A stretch of 64,000 nucleotides of DNA from Osmia lignaria lignaria. Its lineage: Eukaryota > Arthropoda > Insecta > Hymenoptera > Megachilidae. The DNA lies in NCBI RefSeq assembly GCF_051020975.1, contig NW_027478159.1, forward strand, positions 6,340,501 through 6,404,500, read 5' to 3'. Position numbers and translations under genes: made by a program. Below, in pieces: positions 1 through 9,151 of this stretch (its first letter is position 1; each line of letters starts with the position of its first letter). Below the pieces are notes generated by a model. It made no database searches, had not been told where the DNA came from, and saw only the letters and a list, made by a program, of their open reading frames with translations.

Positions 1-278
1 TCCGAAGCCGCACCAACATAATAGAGATACAGAAACACCGTGGCCCCTTTCTTTGAGATAACTGTGCACTAGTGCGAGCTGCAAATGCCACTTCCAGCTT
101 AGCTGTGCAGAAGAAGAACAACAAGAAGAAGAAATATCTCGAAATATGTCCGTTAGGCCCCTTCCCTTGAGATAAACCTGCAAATATCTCGGAAACGAAG
201 CGAGCTATGGCAAAATGTTAAGAGACCTTTTTTGTAGAGAATTAAGTTTCCTACTTTTTATGTTCTATGATATTTTTT
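1..278 (+). repeat. Partial satellite unit at the left edge
   Basis: The window opens at TCCGAAGCCG, about 45 bases into a unit, so the array extends beyond the left edge. The part present has the middle variant GTGCACTAGTGCGAGCTG and a GTCCGTTAGG box. The tail toward the next unit is the type A junction (ATTAAGTTTCC, CTACTTTTT). Confidence 0.95.
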
Positions 279-618
279 GATCAGATGCGTAGTTCTCGAG
301 ATATATCAAGATATTTAAAAGTTCCGAAGCCGCACCAACATAATAGAGATACAGAAACACCGTGGCCCCTTTCTTTGAGATATCTCTGCACTATTGCGAG
401 CTGCACATGCCACTTCCAGCTTAGCTGTGCAGAAGAAGAACAACAAGAAGAAGAAATATCTCGAAATATGTCCGTCAGGCCCCTTCCCTTGAGATAAATC
501 TGCAAATATCTCGGAAACGAAGCGAGCTATTGCAAAATGTTAAGAGACCTTATTTGTAGAGAATTATGTTTCCTACAATTTATGTTCTATGATATTTTTT
601 GATCAGAAGCGTAGTTTT

Positions 619-794
619 CGAGATATATCGAGATATTTAAAAGTTCCGAAGCCGCACCAACATAATAGAGATACAGAAACACCGTGGCCCCTTTCTTTGA
701 GATAACTGTGCACTAGTGCGAGCCGCAAATGCCACTTCCAGCTTAGCTGTGCAGAAGAAGAACAACAAGAATAAGAAATATCTCGAAATATGTC
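619..794 (+). repeat. Inverted repeat within the unit (two arms)
   Basis: The left arm at 619-638 contains CGAGATATAT and CGAGATATTT. The right arm at 776-794 starts AAATATCTCG. The reverse complement of the left arm matches the right arm at 17 of 19 positions in this type B unit. Type A units carry CAAGATATTT in the left arm and pair less well. Units at 50525, 51812, 57605, 59857 and 62109 read CTCGATATATG in the right arm, which improves the match by one base. A third AAATATCTCG lies at 826-835. The intervening segment is about 137 bp, so any pairing would form a long-loop structure. No function can be read from the sequence. Confidence 0.8.
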
Positions 795-826
795 CGTCAG
801 GCCCCTTCCCTTGAGATAAATCTGCA
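686..826 (+). repeat. Imperfect 27-bp internal direct repeat
   Basis: Copy 1 (686-712) and copy 2 (800-826) both run from GGCCCCTT through TTGAGATAA to TGCA, with copy starts 114 bp apart. In the common form of the unit the two copies match at 24 of 27 positions; this unit carries an extra CTGTGC change in copy 1. Downstream, both are followed by GCGAGC in the common unit, 126 bp apart, so the similarity fades with a small length difference. I infer that the 322-bp unit was built from an older, shorter repeat of roughly 115 to 160 bp. Chance similarity of simple words is the alternative, but the length of the match argues against it. Confidence 0.75.
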
Positions 827-1350
827 AATATCTCGGAAACGAAGAGAGCTATGGCAAAATGTTAAGAGACCTTTTCTGTAGAGAATTAAGTTTCCTACTT
901 TTTATGTTCTATGATATTTTTTGATCAGATGCGTAGTTCTCGAGATATATCAAGATATTTAAAAGTTCCGAAGCCGCACCAACATAATAGAGATACAGAA
1001 ACACCGTGGCCCCCTTCTTTGAGATAACTCTGCACTATTGCGAGCTGCAAATGCCACTTCCAGCTTAGCTGTGCAGAAGAAGAACAACAAGAAGAAGAAA
1101 TATCTCGAAATATGTCCGTCAGGCCCCTTCCCTTGAGATAAATCTGCAAATATCTCGGAAACGAAGAGAGCTATGGCAAAATGTTAAGAGACCTTTTTTG
1201 TAGAGAATTAAGTTTCCTACTTTTTATGTTCTATGATCTTTTTTGATCAGACGCGTAGTTCTCGAGATATATCAAGATATTTAAAAGTTCCGAAGCCGCA
1301 CCAACATAATAGAGATACAGAAACACCGTGGCCCCTTTCTTTGAGATAAC

Positions 1351-1399
1351 TCTGCACTATTGCGAGCTGGAAATGCCACTTCCAGTTTAGCTGTGCAGA
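1351..1399 (+). repeat. Nested stem-loop motif of the G/T unit subclass
   Basis: The outer stem pairs TCTGCAC (1351-1357) with GTGCAGA (1393-1399). The inner stem pairs CTGGAA (1367-1372) with TTCCAG (1380-1385) around a 7-base loop, ATGCCAC. The outer stem is present in most units. The inner stem is complete only where the unit has CTGGAA instead of CTGCAA, CTGTAA or CCGCAA. Reading through the window, about 26 units have the complete form, and in nearly all of them it is linked to a T at 1386 (AGTTTAG instead of AGCTTAG). Pairing is seen in the sequence; any role in DNA extrusion or in a transcript is inference. Confidence 0.7.
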
Positions 1400-1422
1400 A
1401 GAAGAACAACAAGAAGAAGAAA
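1395..1422 (+). repeat. T-free GAA/CAA trinucleotide-like tract
   Basis: A 28-base stretch with no T and only three C residues, made of GAA and CAA triplets, recurs at the same place in every unit (about +151 to +178). Single-base changes occur: GAGGAAG in several units, AAGAATAAG at 2701 and 3990, AACATCAAG at 8172 and 58411, and GAAGAAGAAG at 32970. I saw no unit in which the number of triplets changes. The minus strand is correspondingly pyrimidine-rich. Confidence 0.85.
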
Positions 1423-1888
1423 TATCTCGAAATATGTCCGTCAGGCCCCTTCCCTTGAGATAAATCTGCAAATATCTCGGAAACGAAGAGAGCTATGGCA
1501 AAATGTTAAGAGACCTTTTTTGTAGAGAATTAAGTTTCCTACTTTTTATGTTCTATGATATTTTTTGATCAGATGCGTAGTTCTCGAGATATATCAAGAT
1601 ATTTAAAAGTTCCGAAGCCGCACCAACATAATAGAGATACAGAAACACCGTGGCCCCTTTCTTTGAGATATCTCTGCACTATTGCGAGCTGCACATGCCA
1701 CTTCCAGCTTAGCTGTGCAGAAGAAGAACAACAAGAAGAAGAAATATCTCGAAATATGTCCGTCAGGCCCCTTCCCTTGAGATAAATCTGCAAATATCTC
1801 GGAAACGAAGCGAGCTATGGCAAAATGTTAAGAGACCTTTTTTGTAGAGAATTAAGTTTCCTACTTTTTATGTTCTATAATATTTTTG

Positions 1889-4800
1889 GATCAGATGCGT
1901 AGTTCTCGAGATATATCAAGATATTTAAAAGTTCCGAAGCCGCACCAACATAATAGAGATACAGAAACACCGTGGCCCCTTTCTTTGAGATAACTCTGCA
2001 CTATTGTGAGCTGTAAATGCCACTTCCAGCTTAGCTGTGCAGAAGAAGAACAACAAGAAGAAGAAATATCTCGAAATATGTCCGTCAGGCCCCTTCCCTT
2101 GAGATATATCTGCAAATATCTCGGAAACGAAGCTAGCTATGGCAAAATGTTAAGATACCTTTTTTGTAGAGAATTATGTTTCCTACAATTTATGTTCTAT
2201 GATATTTTTTGATCAGAAGCGTAGTTTTCGAGATATATCGAGATATTTAAAAGTTCCGAAGCCGCACCAACATAATAGAGATACAGAAACACCGTGGCCC
2301 CTTTCTTTGAGATAACTCTGCGTTTAGTGCGAGCCGCAAATGCCACTTCCAGCTTAGCTGTGCAGAAGAAGAACAACAAGAAGAAGAAATATCTCGAAAT
2401 ATGTCCGTCAGGCCCCTTCCCTTGAGATAAATCTGCAAATATCTCGGAAACGAAGCGAGCTATGGCAAAATGTTAAGACACCTTTTTTGTAGAGAATTAA
2501 GTTTCCTACTTTTTATGTTCTATGATATTTTTTGATCAGATGCGTAGTTCTCGAGATATATCAAGATATTTAAAAGTTCCGAAGCCGCACCAACATAATA
2601 GAGATACAGAAACACCGTGGCCCCTTTCTTTGAGATAACTCTGCACTATTGTGAGCTGTAAATGCCACTTCCAGCTTAGCTGTGCAGAAGAAGAACAACA
2701 AGAATAAGAAATATCTCGAAATATGTCCGTCAGGCCCCTTCCCTTGAGATATATCTGCAAATATCTCGGAAACGAAGCGAGCTATGGCAAAATGTTAAGA
2801 GACCTTTTTTGTAGAGAATTAAGTTTCCTACTTTTTATGTTCTATAATATTTTTTGATCAGATGCGTAGTTCTCGAGATATATCAAGATATTTAAAAGTT
2901 CCGAAGCCGCACCAACATAATAGAGATACAGAAACACCGTGGCCCCTTTCTTTGAGATAACTCTGCACTTTTGCGAGCTAGAAATGCCACTTCCAGTTTA
3001 GCTGTGCAGAAGAAGAACAACAAGAAGAAGAAATATCTCGAAATATGTCCGTCAGGCCCCTTCCCTTGAGATAAATCTGCAAATATCTCGGAAACGAAGC
3101 GAGCTATGGCAAAATGTTAAGAGACCTTTTTTGTAGAGAATTAAGTTTCCTACTTTTTATGTTCTATAATATTTTTGGATCAGATGCGTAGTTCTCGAGA
3201 TATATCAAGATATTTAAAAGTTCCGAAGCCGCACCAACATAATAGAGATACAGAAACACCGTGGCCCCTTTCTTTGAGATAACTCTGCACTATTGTGAGC
3301 TGTAAATGCCACTTCCAGCTTAGCTGTGCAGAAGAAGAACAACAAGAAGAAGAAATATCTCGAAATATGTCCGTCAGGCCCCTTCCCTTGAGATATATCT
3401 GCAAATATCTCGGAAACGAAGCTAGCTATGGCAAAATGTTAAGAGACCTTTTTTGTAGAGAATTATGTTTCCTACAATTTATGTTCTATGATATTTTTTG
3501 ATCAGAAGCGTAGTTTTCGAGATATATCGAGATATTTAAAAGTTCCGAAGCCGCACCAACATAATAGAGATACAGAAACACCGTGGCCCCTTTCTTTGAG
3601 ATAACTCTGCGTTTAGTGCGAGCCGCAAATGCCACTTCCAGCTTAGCTGTGCAGAAGAAGAACAACAAGAAGAAGAAATATCTCGAAATATGTCCGTCAG
3701 GCCCCTTCCCTTGAGATAAATCTGCAAATATCTTGGAAACGAAGCGAGCTATGGCAAAATGTTAAGACACCTTTTTTGTAGAGAATTAAGTTTCCTACTT
3801 TTTATGTTGTATAATATTTTTGGATCAGATGCGTAGTTCTCGAGATATATCAAGATATTTAAAAGTTCCGAAGCCGCACCAACATAATAGAGATACAGAA
3901 ACACCGTGGCCCCTTTCTTTGAGATAACTCTGCACTATTGTGAGCTGTAAATGCCACTTCCAGCTTAGCTGTGCAGAAGAAGAACAACAAGAATAAGAAA
4001 TATCTCGAAATATGTCCGTCAGGCCCCTTCCCTTGAGATATATCTGCAAATATCTCGGAAACGAAGCGAGCTATGGCAAAATGTTAAGAGACCTTTTTTG
4101 TAGAGAATTAAGTTTCCTACTTTTTATGTTCTATAATATTTTTTGATCAGATGCGTAGTTCTCGAGATATATCAAGATATTTAAAAGTTCCGAAGCCGCA
4201 CCAACATAATAGAGATACAGAAACACCGTGGCCCCTTTCTTTGAGATAACTCTGCACTATTGCGAGCTAGAAATGCCACTTCCAGTTTAGCTGTGCAGAA
4301 GAAGAACAACAAGAAGAAGAAATATCTCGAAATATGTCCGTCAGGCCCCTTCCCTTGAGATAAATCTGCAAATATCTCGGAAACGAAGCGAGCTATGGCA
4401 AAATGTTAAGAGACCTTTTTTGTAGAGAATTAAGTTTCCTACTTTTTATGTTCTATAATATTTTTGGATCAGATGCGTAGTTCTCGAGATATATCAAGAT
4501 ATTTAAAAGTTCCGAAGCCGCACCAACATAATAGAGATACAGAAACACCGTGGCCCCTTTCTTTGAGATAACTCTGCACTATTGTGAGCTGTAAATGCCA
4601 CTTCCAGCTTAGCTGTGCAGAAGAAGAACAACAAGAAGAAGAAATATCTCGAAATATGTCCGTCAGGCCCCTTCCCTTGAGATATATCTGCAAATATCTC
4701 GGAAACGAAGCTAGCTATGGCAAAATGTTAAGAGACCTTTTTTGTAGAGAATTATGTTTCCTACAATTTATGTTCTATGATATTTTTTGATCAGAAGCGT

Positions 4801-5111
4801 AGTTTTCGAGATATATCGAGATATTTAAAAGTTCCGAAGCCGCACCAACATAATAGAGATACAGAAACACCGTGGCCCCTTTCTTTGAGATAACTCTGCG
4901 TTTAGTGCGAGCCGCAAATGCCACTTCCAGCTTAGCTGTGCAGAAGAAGAACAACAAGAAGAAGAAATATCTCGAAATATGTCCGTCAGGCCCCTTCCCT
5001 TGAGATAAATCTGCAAATATCTTGGAAACGAAGCGAGCTATGGCAAAATGTTAAGACACCTTTTTTGTAGAGAATTAAGTTTCCTACTTTTTATGTTGTA
5101 TAATATTTTTG
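1889..5111 (+). repeat. 4-unit higher-order repeat, 1289 bp, about 2.5 copies
   Basis: Copies start at 1889, 3178 and 4467; the third keeps only its first two units before diverging at 5112. Unit 1 of each copy carries TGTGAGCTGTAAATG and GAAGCTAGC. Unit 2 is the 323-bp form with CTGCGTTTAG. Unit 3 carries AAGAATAAG in the first two copies. Unit 4 carries GAGCTAGAAATG. Copies 1 and 2 differ at about seven sites I noticed: AGATACC/AGAGACC, CTCGG/CTTGG, a short cluster before 2534, and CACTTTTG/CACTATTG. The two units kept in copy 3 look identical to copy 2. A single unit-1-like copy reappears at 6723 and a unit-2-like copy at 6078, out of order. Confidence 0.9.
2211..2533 (+). repeat. 323-bp unit marked by CTGCGTTTAGTG
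   Basis: Where most units read CTGCACTAGTG or CTGCACTATTG, this unit reads CTGCGTTTAGTG, a gain of one base with neighbouring changes. The same form occurs only at 2211, 3500, 4789 and 6078, so it marks one ancestral event that spread with the 4-unit HOR. It shifts the recurrent minus-strand open frame and splits it. Confidence 0.9.
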
Positions 5112-8100
5112 GATCAGATGCGTAGTTCTCGAGATATATCAAGATATTTAAAAGTTCCGAAGCCGCACCAACATAATAGAGATACAGAAACACCGTGGCC
5201 CCTTTCTTTGAGATAACTCTGCACTATTGTGAGCTGTAAATGCCACTTCCAGTTTAGCTGTGCAGAAGAAGAACAACAAGAAGAAGAAATATCTCGAAAT
5301 ATGTCCGTCAGGCCCCTTCCCTTGAGATAAATCTGCAAATATCTCGGAAACGAAGCGAGCTATGGCAAAATGTTAAGAGACCTTTTTTGTAGAGAATTAA
5401 GTTTCCTACTTTTTATGTTCTATAATATTTTTTGATCAGATGCGTAGTTCTCGAGATATATCAAGATATTTAAAAGTTCCGAAGCCGCACCAACATAATA
5501 GAGATACAGAAACACCGTTGCCCCTTTCTTTGAGATAACTCTGCACTATTGTGAGCTGTAAATGCCACTTCCAGCTTAGCTGTGCAGAAGAAGAACAACA
5601 AGAAGAAGAAATATCTCGAAATCTGTCCGACAGGCCCCTTCCCTTGAGATAAATCTGCAAATATCTCGGAAACGAAGCGAGCTATGGCAAAACGTTAAGA
5701 AACCTTTTTTGTAGAGAATTAAGTTTCCTACTTTTTATGTTGTATGATATTTTTTGATCAGATGCGTAGTTCTCGAGATATATCAAGATATTTAAAAGTT
5801 CCGAAGCCGCACCAACATAATAGAGATACAGAAACACCGTGGCCCCTTTCTTTGAGATAACTCTGCACTAGTGCGAGCCGCAAATGCCACTTCCAGCTTA
5901 GCTGTGCAGAAGAAGAACAACAAGAAGAAGAAATATCTCGAAAAATGTCCGTCAGGCCCCTTCCCTTGAGATGTATCTGCAAATATCTCGGAAACGAAGC
6001 GAGCTATGGCAAAATGTTAAGAGACCTTTTTTGTAGAGAATTATGTTTCCTACAATTTATGTTCTATGATATTTTTTGATCAGAAGCGCAGTTTTCGAGA
6101 TATATCGAGATATTTAAAAGTTCCGAAGCCGCACCAACATAATAGAGATACAGAAACACCGTGGCCCCTTTCTTTGAGATAACTCTGCGTTTAGTGCGAG
6201 CCGCAAATGCCACTTCCAGCTTAGCTGTGCAGAAGAAGAACAACAAGAAGAAGAAATATCTCGAAATATGTCCGTCAGGCCCCTTCCCTTGAGATAAATC
6301 TGCAAATATCTCGGAAACGAAGCGAGCTATGGCAAAATGTTAAGACACCTTTTTTGTAGAGAATTAAGTTTCCTACTTTTTATGTTCTATGATATTTTTT
6401 GATCAGATGCGTAGTTCTCGAGATATATCAAGATATTTAAAAGTTCCGAAGCCGCACCAACATAATAGAGATACAGAAACACCGTGGCCCCTTTCTTTGA
6501 GATAACTCTGCACTATTGCGAGCTGGAAATGCCACTTCCAGTTTAGCTGTGCAGAAGAAGAACAACAAGAAGAAGAAATATCTCGAAATATGTCCGTCAG
6601 GCCCCTTCCCTTGAGATAAATCTGCAAATATCTCGGAAACGAAGCGAGCTATGGCAAAATGTTAAGAGACCTTTTTTGTAGAGAATTAAGTTTCCTACTT
6701 TTTATGTTCTATAATATTTTTGGATCAGATGCGTAGTTCTCGAGATATATCAAGATATTTAAAAGTTCCGAAGCCGCACCAACATAATAGAGATACAGAA
6801 ACACCGTGGCCCCTTTCTTTGAGATAACTCTGCACTATTGTGAGCTGTAAATGCCACTTCCAGTGTAGCTGTGCAGAAGAAGAACAACAAGAAGAAGAAA
6901 TATCTCGAAATATGTCCGTCAGGCCCCTTCCCTTGAGATATATCTGCAAATATCTCGGAAACGAAGCTAGCTATGGCAAAATGTTAAGAGACCTTTTTTG
7001 TAGAGAATTATGTTTCCTACAATTTATCTTCTATGATATTTTTTGATCAGAAGCGTAGTTTTCGAGATATATCGAGATATTTAAAAGTTCCGAAGCCGCA
7101 CCAACATAATAGAGATACAGAAACACCGTGGCCCCTTTCTTTGAGATAACTCTGCACTATTGCGAGCCGCAAATGCCACTTCCAGCTTAGCTGTGCAGAA
7201 GAAGAACAACAAGAAGAAGAAATATCTCGAAATATGTCCGTCAGGCCCCTTCCCTTGAGATATATCTGCAAATATCTCGGAAACGAAGCGAGCTATGGCA
7301 AAATGTTAAGAGACCTTTTTTGTAGAGAATTATGTTTCCTACAATTTATGTTCTATGATATTTTTTTATCTGATGCGTAGTTCTCGAGATATATCAAGAT
7401 ATTTAAAAGTTCCGAAGCCGCACCAACATAATAGAGATACAGAAACACCGTGGCCCCTTTCTTTGAGATAACTCTGCACTATTGCGAGCTGCAAATGCCA
7501 CTTCCAGCTTAGCTGTGCAGAGGAAGAACAACAAGAAGAAGAAATATCTCGAAATATGTCCGTCAGGCCAGTTCCTTTGAGCTGAATCTGCAAATATCTC
7601 GGAAACGAAGCGAGCTATGGCAAAATGTTAAGAGGCCTTTTTTGTATAGAATTAAGTTTCCTACTTTTTATGTTCTATGATATTTTTTGATCAGATGCGT
7701 AGTTCTCGAGATATATCAAGATATTTAAAAGTTCCGAAGCCGCACCAACATAATAGAGATACAGAAACACCGTGGCCCCTTTCTTTGAGATAACTCTGCA
7801 CTATTGCGAGCTGTAAATGCCACTTCCAGCTTAGCTGTGCAGAAGAAGAACAACAAGAAGAAGAAATATCTCGAAATATGTCCGTCAGGCCCCTTCCCTT
7901 GAGATATATCTGCAAATATCTCGGAAACGAAGCGAGCTATGGCAAAATGTTGAGAGACCTTTTTTGTAGAGAATTAAGTTTCCTACTTTTTATGTTCTAT
8001 GATATTTTTTGATCAGATGCGTAGTTCTCGAGATATATCAAGATATTTAAAAGTTCCGAAGCCGCACCAACATAATAGAGATACAGAAACACCGTGGCCC

Positions 8101-9151
8101 CTTTCTTTGAGATAACTCTGCACTATTGCGTGCTGCAAATGCCACTTCCAGCTTAGCTGTGCAGAAGAAGAACATCAAGAAGAAGAAATATCTCGAAATA
8201 TGTCCGTCAGGCCCCTTCCCTTGAGATAAATCTGCAAATATCTCGGAAACGAAGAGAGCTATGGCCAATTGTTAAGAGACCTTTTTTGTATAGAATTAAG
8301 TTTCCTACTTTTTATGTTCTATGATATTTTTTGATCAGATGCGTAGTTCTCGAGATATATCAAGATATTTAAAAGTTCCGAAGCCGCACCAACATAATAG
8401 AGATACAGAAACACCGTGGCCCCTTTCTTTGAGATAACTCTGCACTATTGCGAGCTGCAAATGCCACTTCCAGCTTAGCTGTGCAGAAGAAGAACAACAA
8501 GAAGAAGAAATATCTCGAAATATGTCCGTCAGGCCCCTTCCCTTGAGATATATCTGCAAATATCTCGGAAACGAAGCGAGCTATGGCAAAATGTTGAGAG
8601 ACCTTTTTTGTAGAGAATTATGTTTCCTACAATTTATGTTCTATGATATTTTTTGATCAGAAGCGTAGTTTTCGAGATATATCGAGATATTTAAAAGTTC
8701 CGAAGCCGCACCAACATAATAGAGATACAGAAACACCGTGGCCCCTTTCTTTGAGATAACTCTGCACTAGTGCGAGCCGCAAATGCCACTTCCAGCTTAG
8801 CTGTGCAGAAGAAGAACAACAAGAAGAAGAAATATCTCGAAATATGTCCGTCAGGCCACTTCCCTTGAGATAAATCTGCAAATATCTCGGAAACGAAGCG
8901 AGCTATGGCAAAATGTTAAGAGACCTTTTTTGTAGAGAATTAAGTTTCCTACTTTTTATCTTCTATGATATTTTTTGATCAGATGCGTAGTTCTCGAGAT
9001 ATATCAAGATATTTAAAAGTTCCGAAGCCGCACCAACATAATAGAGATACAGAAACACCGTGGCCCCTTTCTTTGAGATAACTCTGCACTAGTGCGAGCC
9101 GCAAATGCCACTTCCAGCTTAGCTGTGCAGAAGAAGAACAACAAGAAGAAG
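5112..9151 (+). repeat. Satellite units without a clear local higher-order period
   Basis: About a dozen units that mix haplotypes from both sides. The unit at 6723 matches the first unit of the 1889 HOR (GAAGCTAGC). The unit at 6401 has the complete stem-loop. The unit at 7367 is the first with the CCAGTTCC and GAGCTGAAT cassette; it has lost the GATCAG landmark, reading TATCTG. The unit at 8011 carries GCGTGCTGC, AACATCAAG and GCCAATTG. Nothing other than satellite is present. Confidence 0.85.

Larger units (their letters stand above)
601..922 (+). repeat. Reference satellite unit (322 bp, type B junction)
   Basis: This unit serves as a map for all others. +1 to +6 is GATCAG, which with the preceding T makes the palindrome TGATCA. 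+19 to +38 holds two overlapping CGAGATAT words. +86 to +112 is the first GGCCCC...GAGATAA box. +107 to +155 is the stem-loop region. +151 to about +178 is the T-poor GAA/CAA tract. +176 to +194 is the inverted partner of +19 to +38. +200 to +226 is the second GGCCCC...GAGATAA box, and +226 to +235 is a third AAATATCTCG. About +240 to +270 reads GGAAACGAAG, GCTATGGC and TTAAGAGACC. +270 to +322 is T-rich and leads to the next GATCAG. Counted base by base, 127 of 322 bases are G or C. Unit-specific changes here are AAGAATAAG in the tract and GAAGAGAGC in place of GAAGCGAGC. Confidence 0.95.

Noticed and set aside
267..497. A 76-codon plus-strand ORF starting at a true ATG
   Set aside because: It is open only in the five units with GATATCTCTG (267, 1555, 39244, 42142, 43752). 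In the usual unit GAGATAACTC places a TAA in the middle.
281..505. A 74-codon minus-strand ORF present in most units, taken as a multicopy small gene
   Set aside because: It begins with TTG, has no ATG at its start, is interrupted by stops in at least 18 units and frame-shifted in about 20. Copies vary as freely as the rest of the unit.
600..720. Pol III internal promoter (A and B boxes)
   Set aside because: GTTCCGAAGCC is superficially B-box-like but does not fit the GGTTCGANTCC consensus, and no matching A box lies upstream.
826..850. CENP-B box on the minus strand across CGGAAACGAAGCG
   Set aside because: The reverse complement contains TTCG, but the required central A and the CGGG block of the known core are absent. 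The CGAGATAT region also fits at only about six of nine core positions.
790..850. Hammerhead ribozyme, which some satellites carry
   Set aside because: GAAAC occurs in GGAAACG, and the minus strand has CTGACGG, but the required CTGANGA core is absent on both strands in the common unit.
7361..7372. Transposon insertion or array break where GATCAG is lost
   Set aside because: Only substitutions are present (TATCTG); unit length and both flanks are intact.
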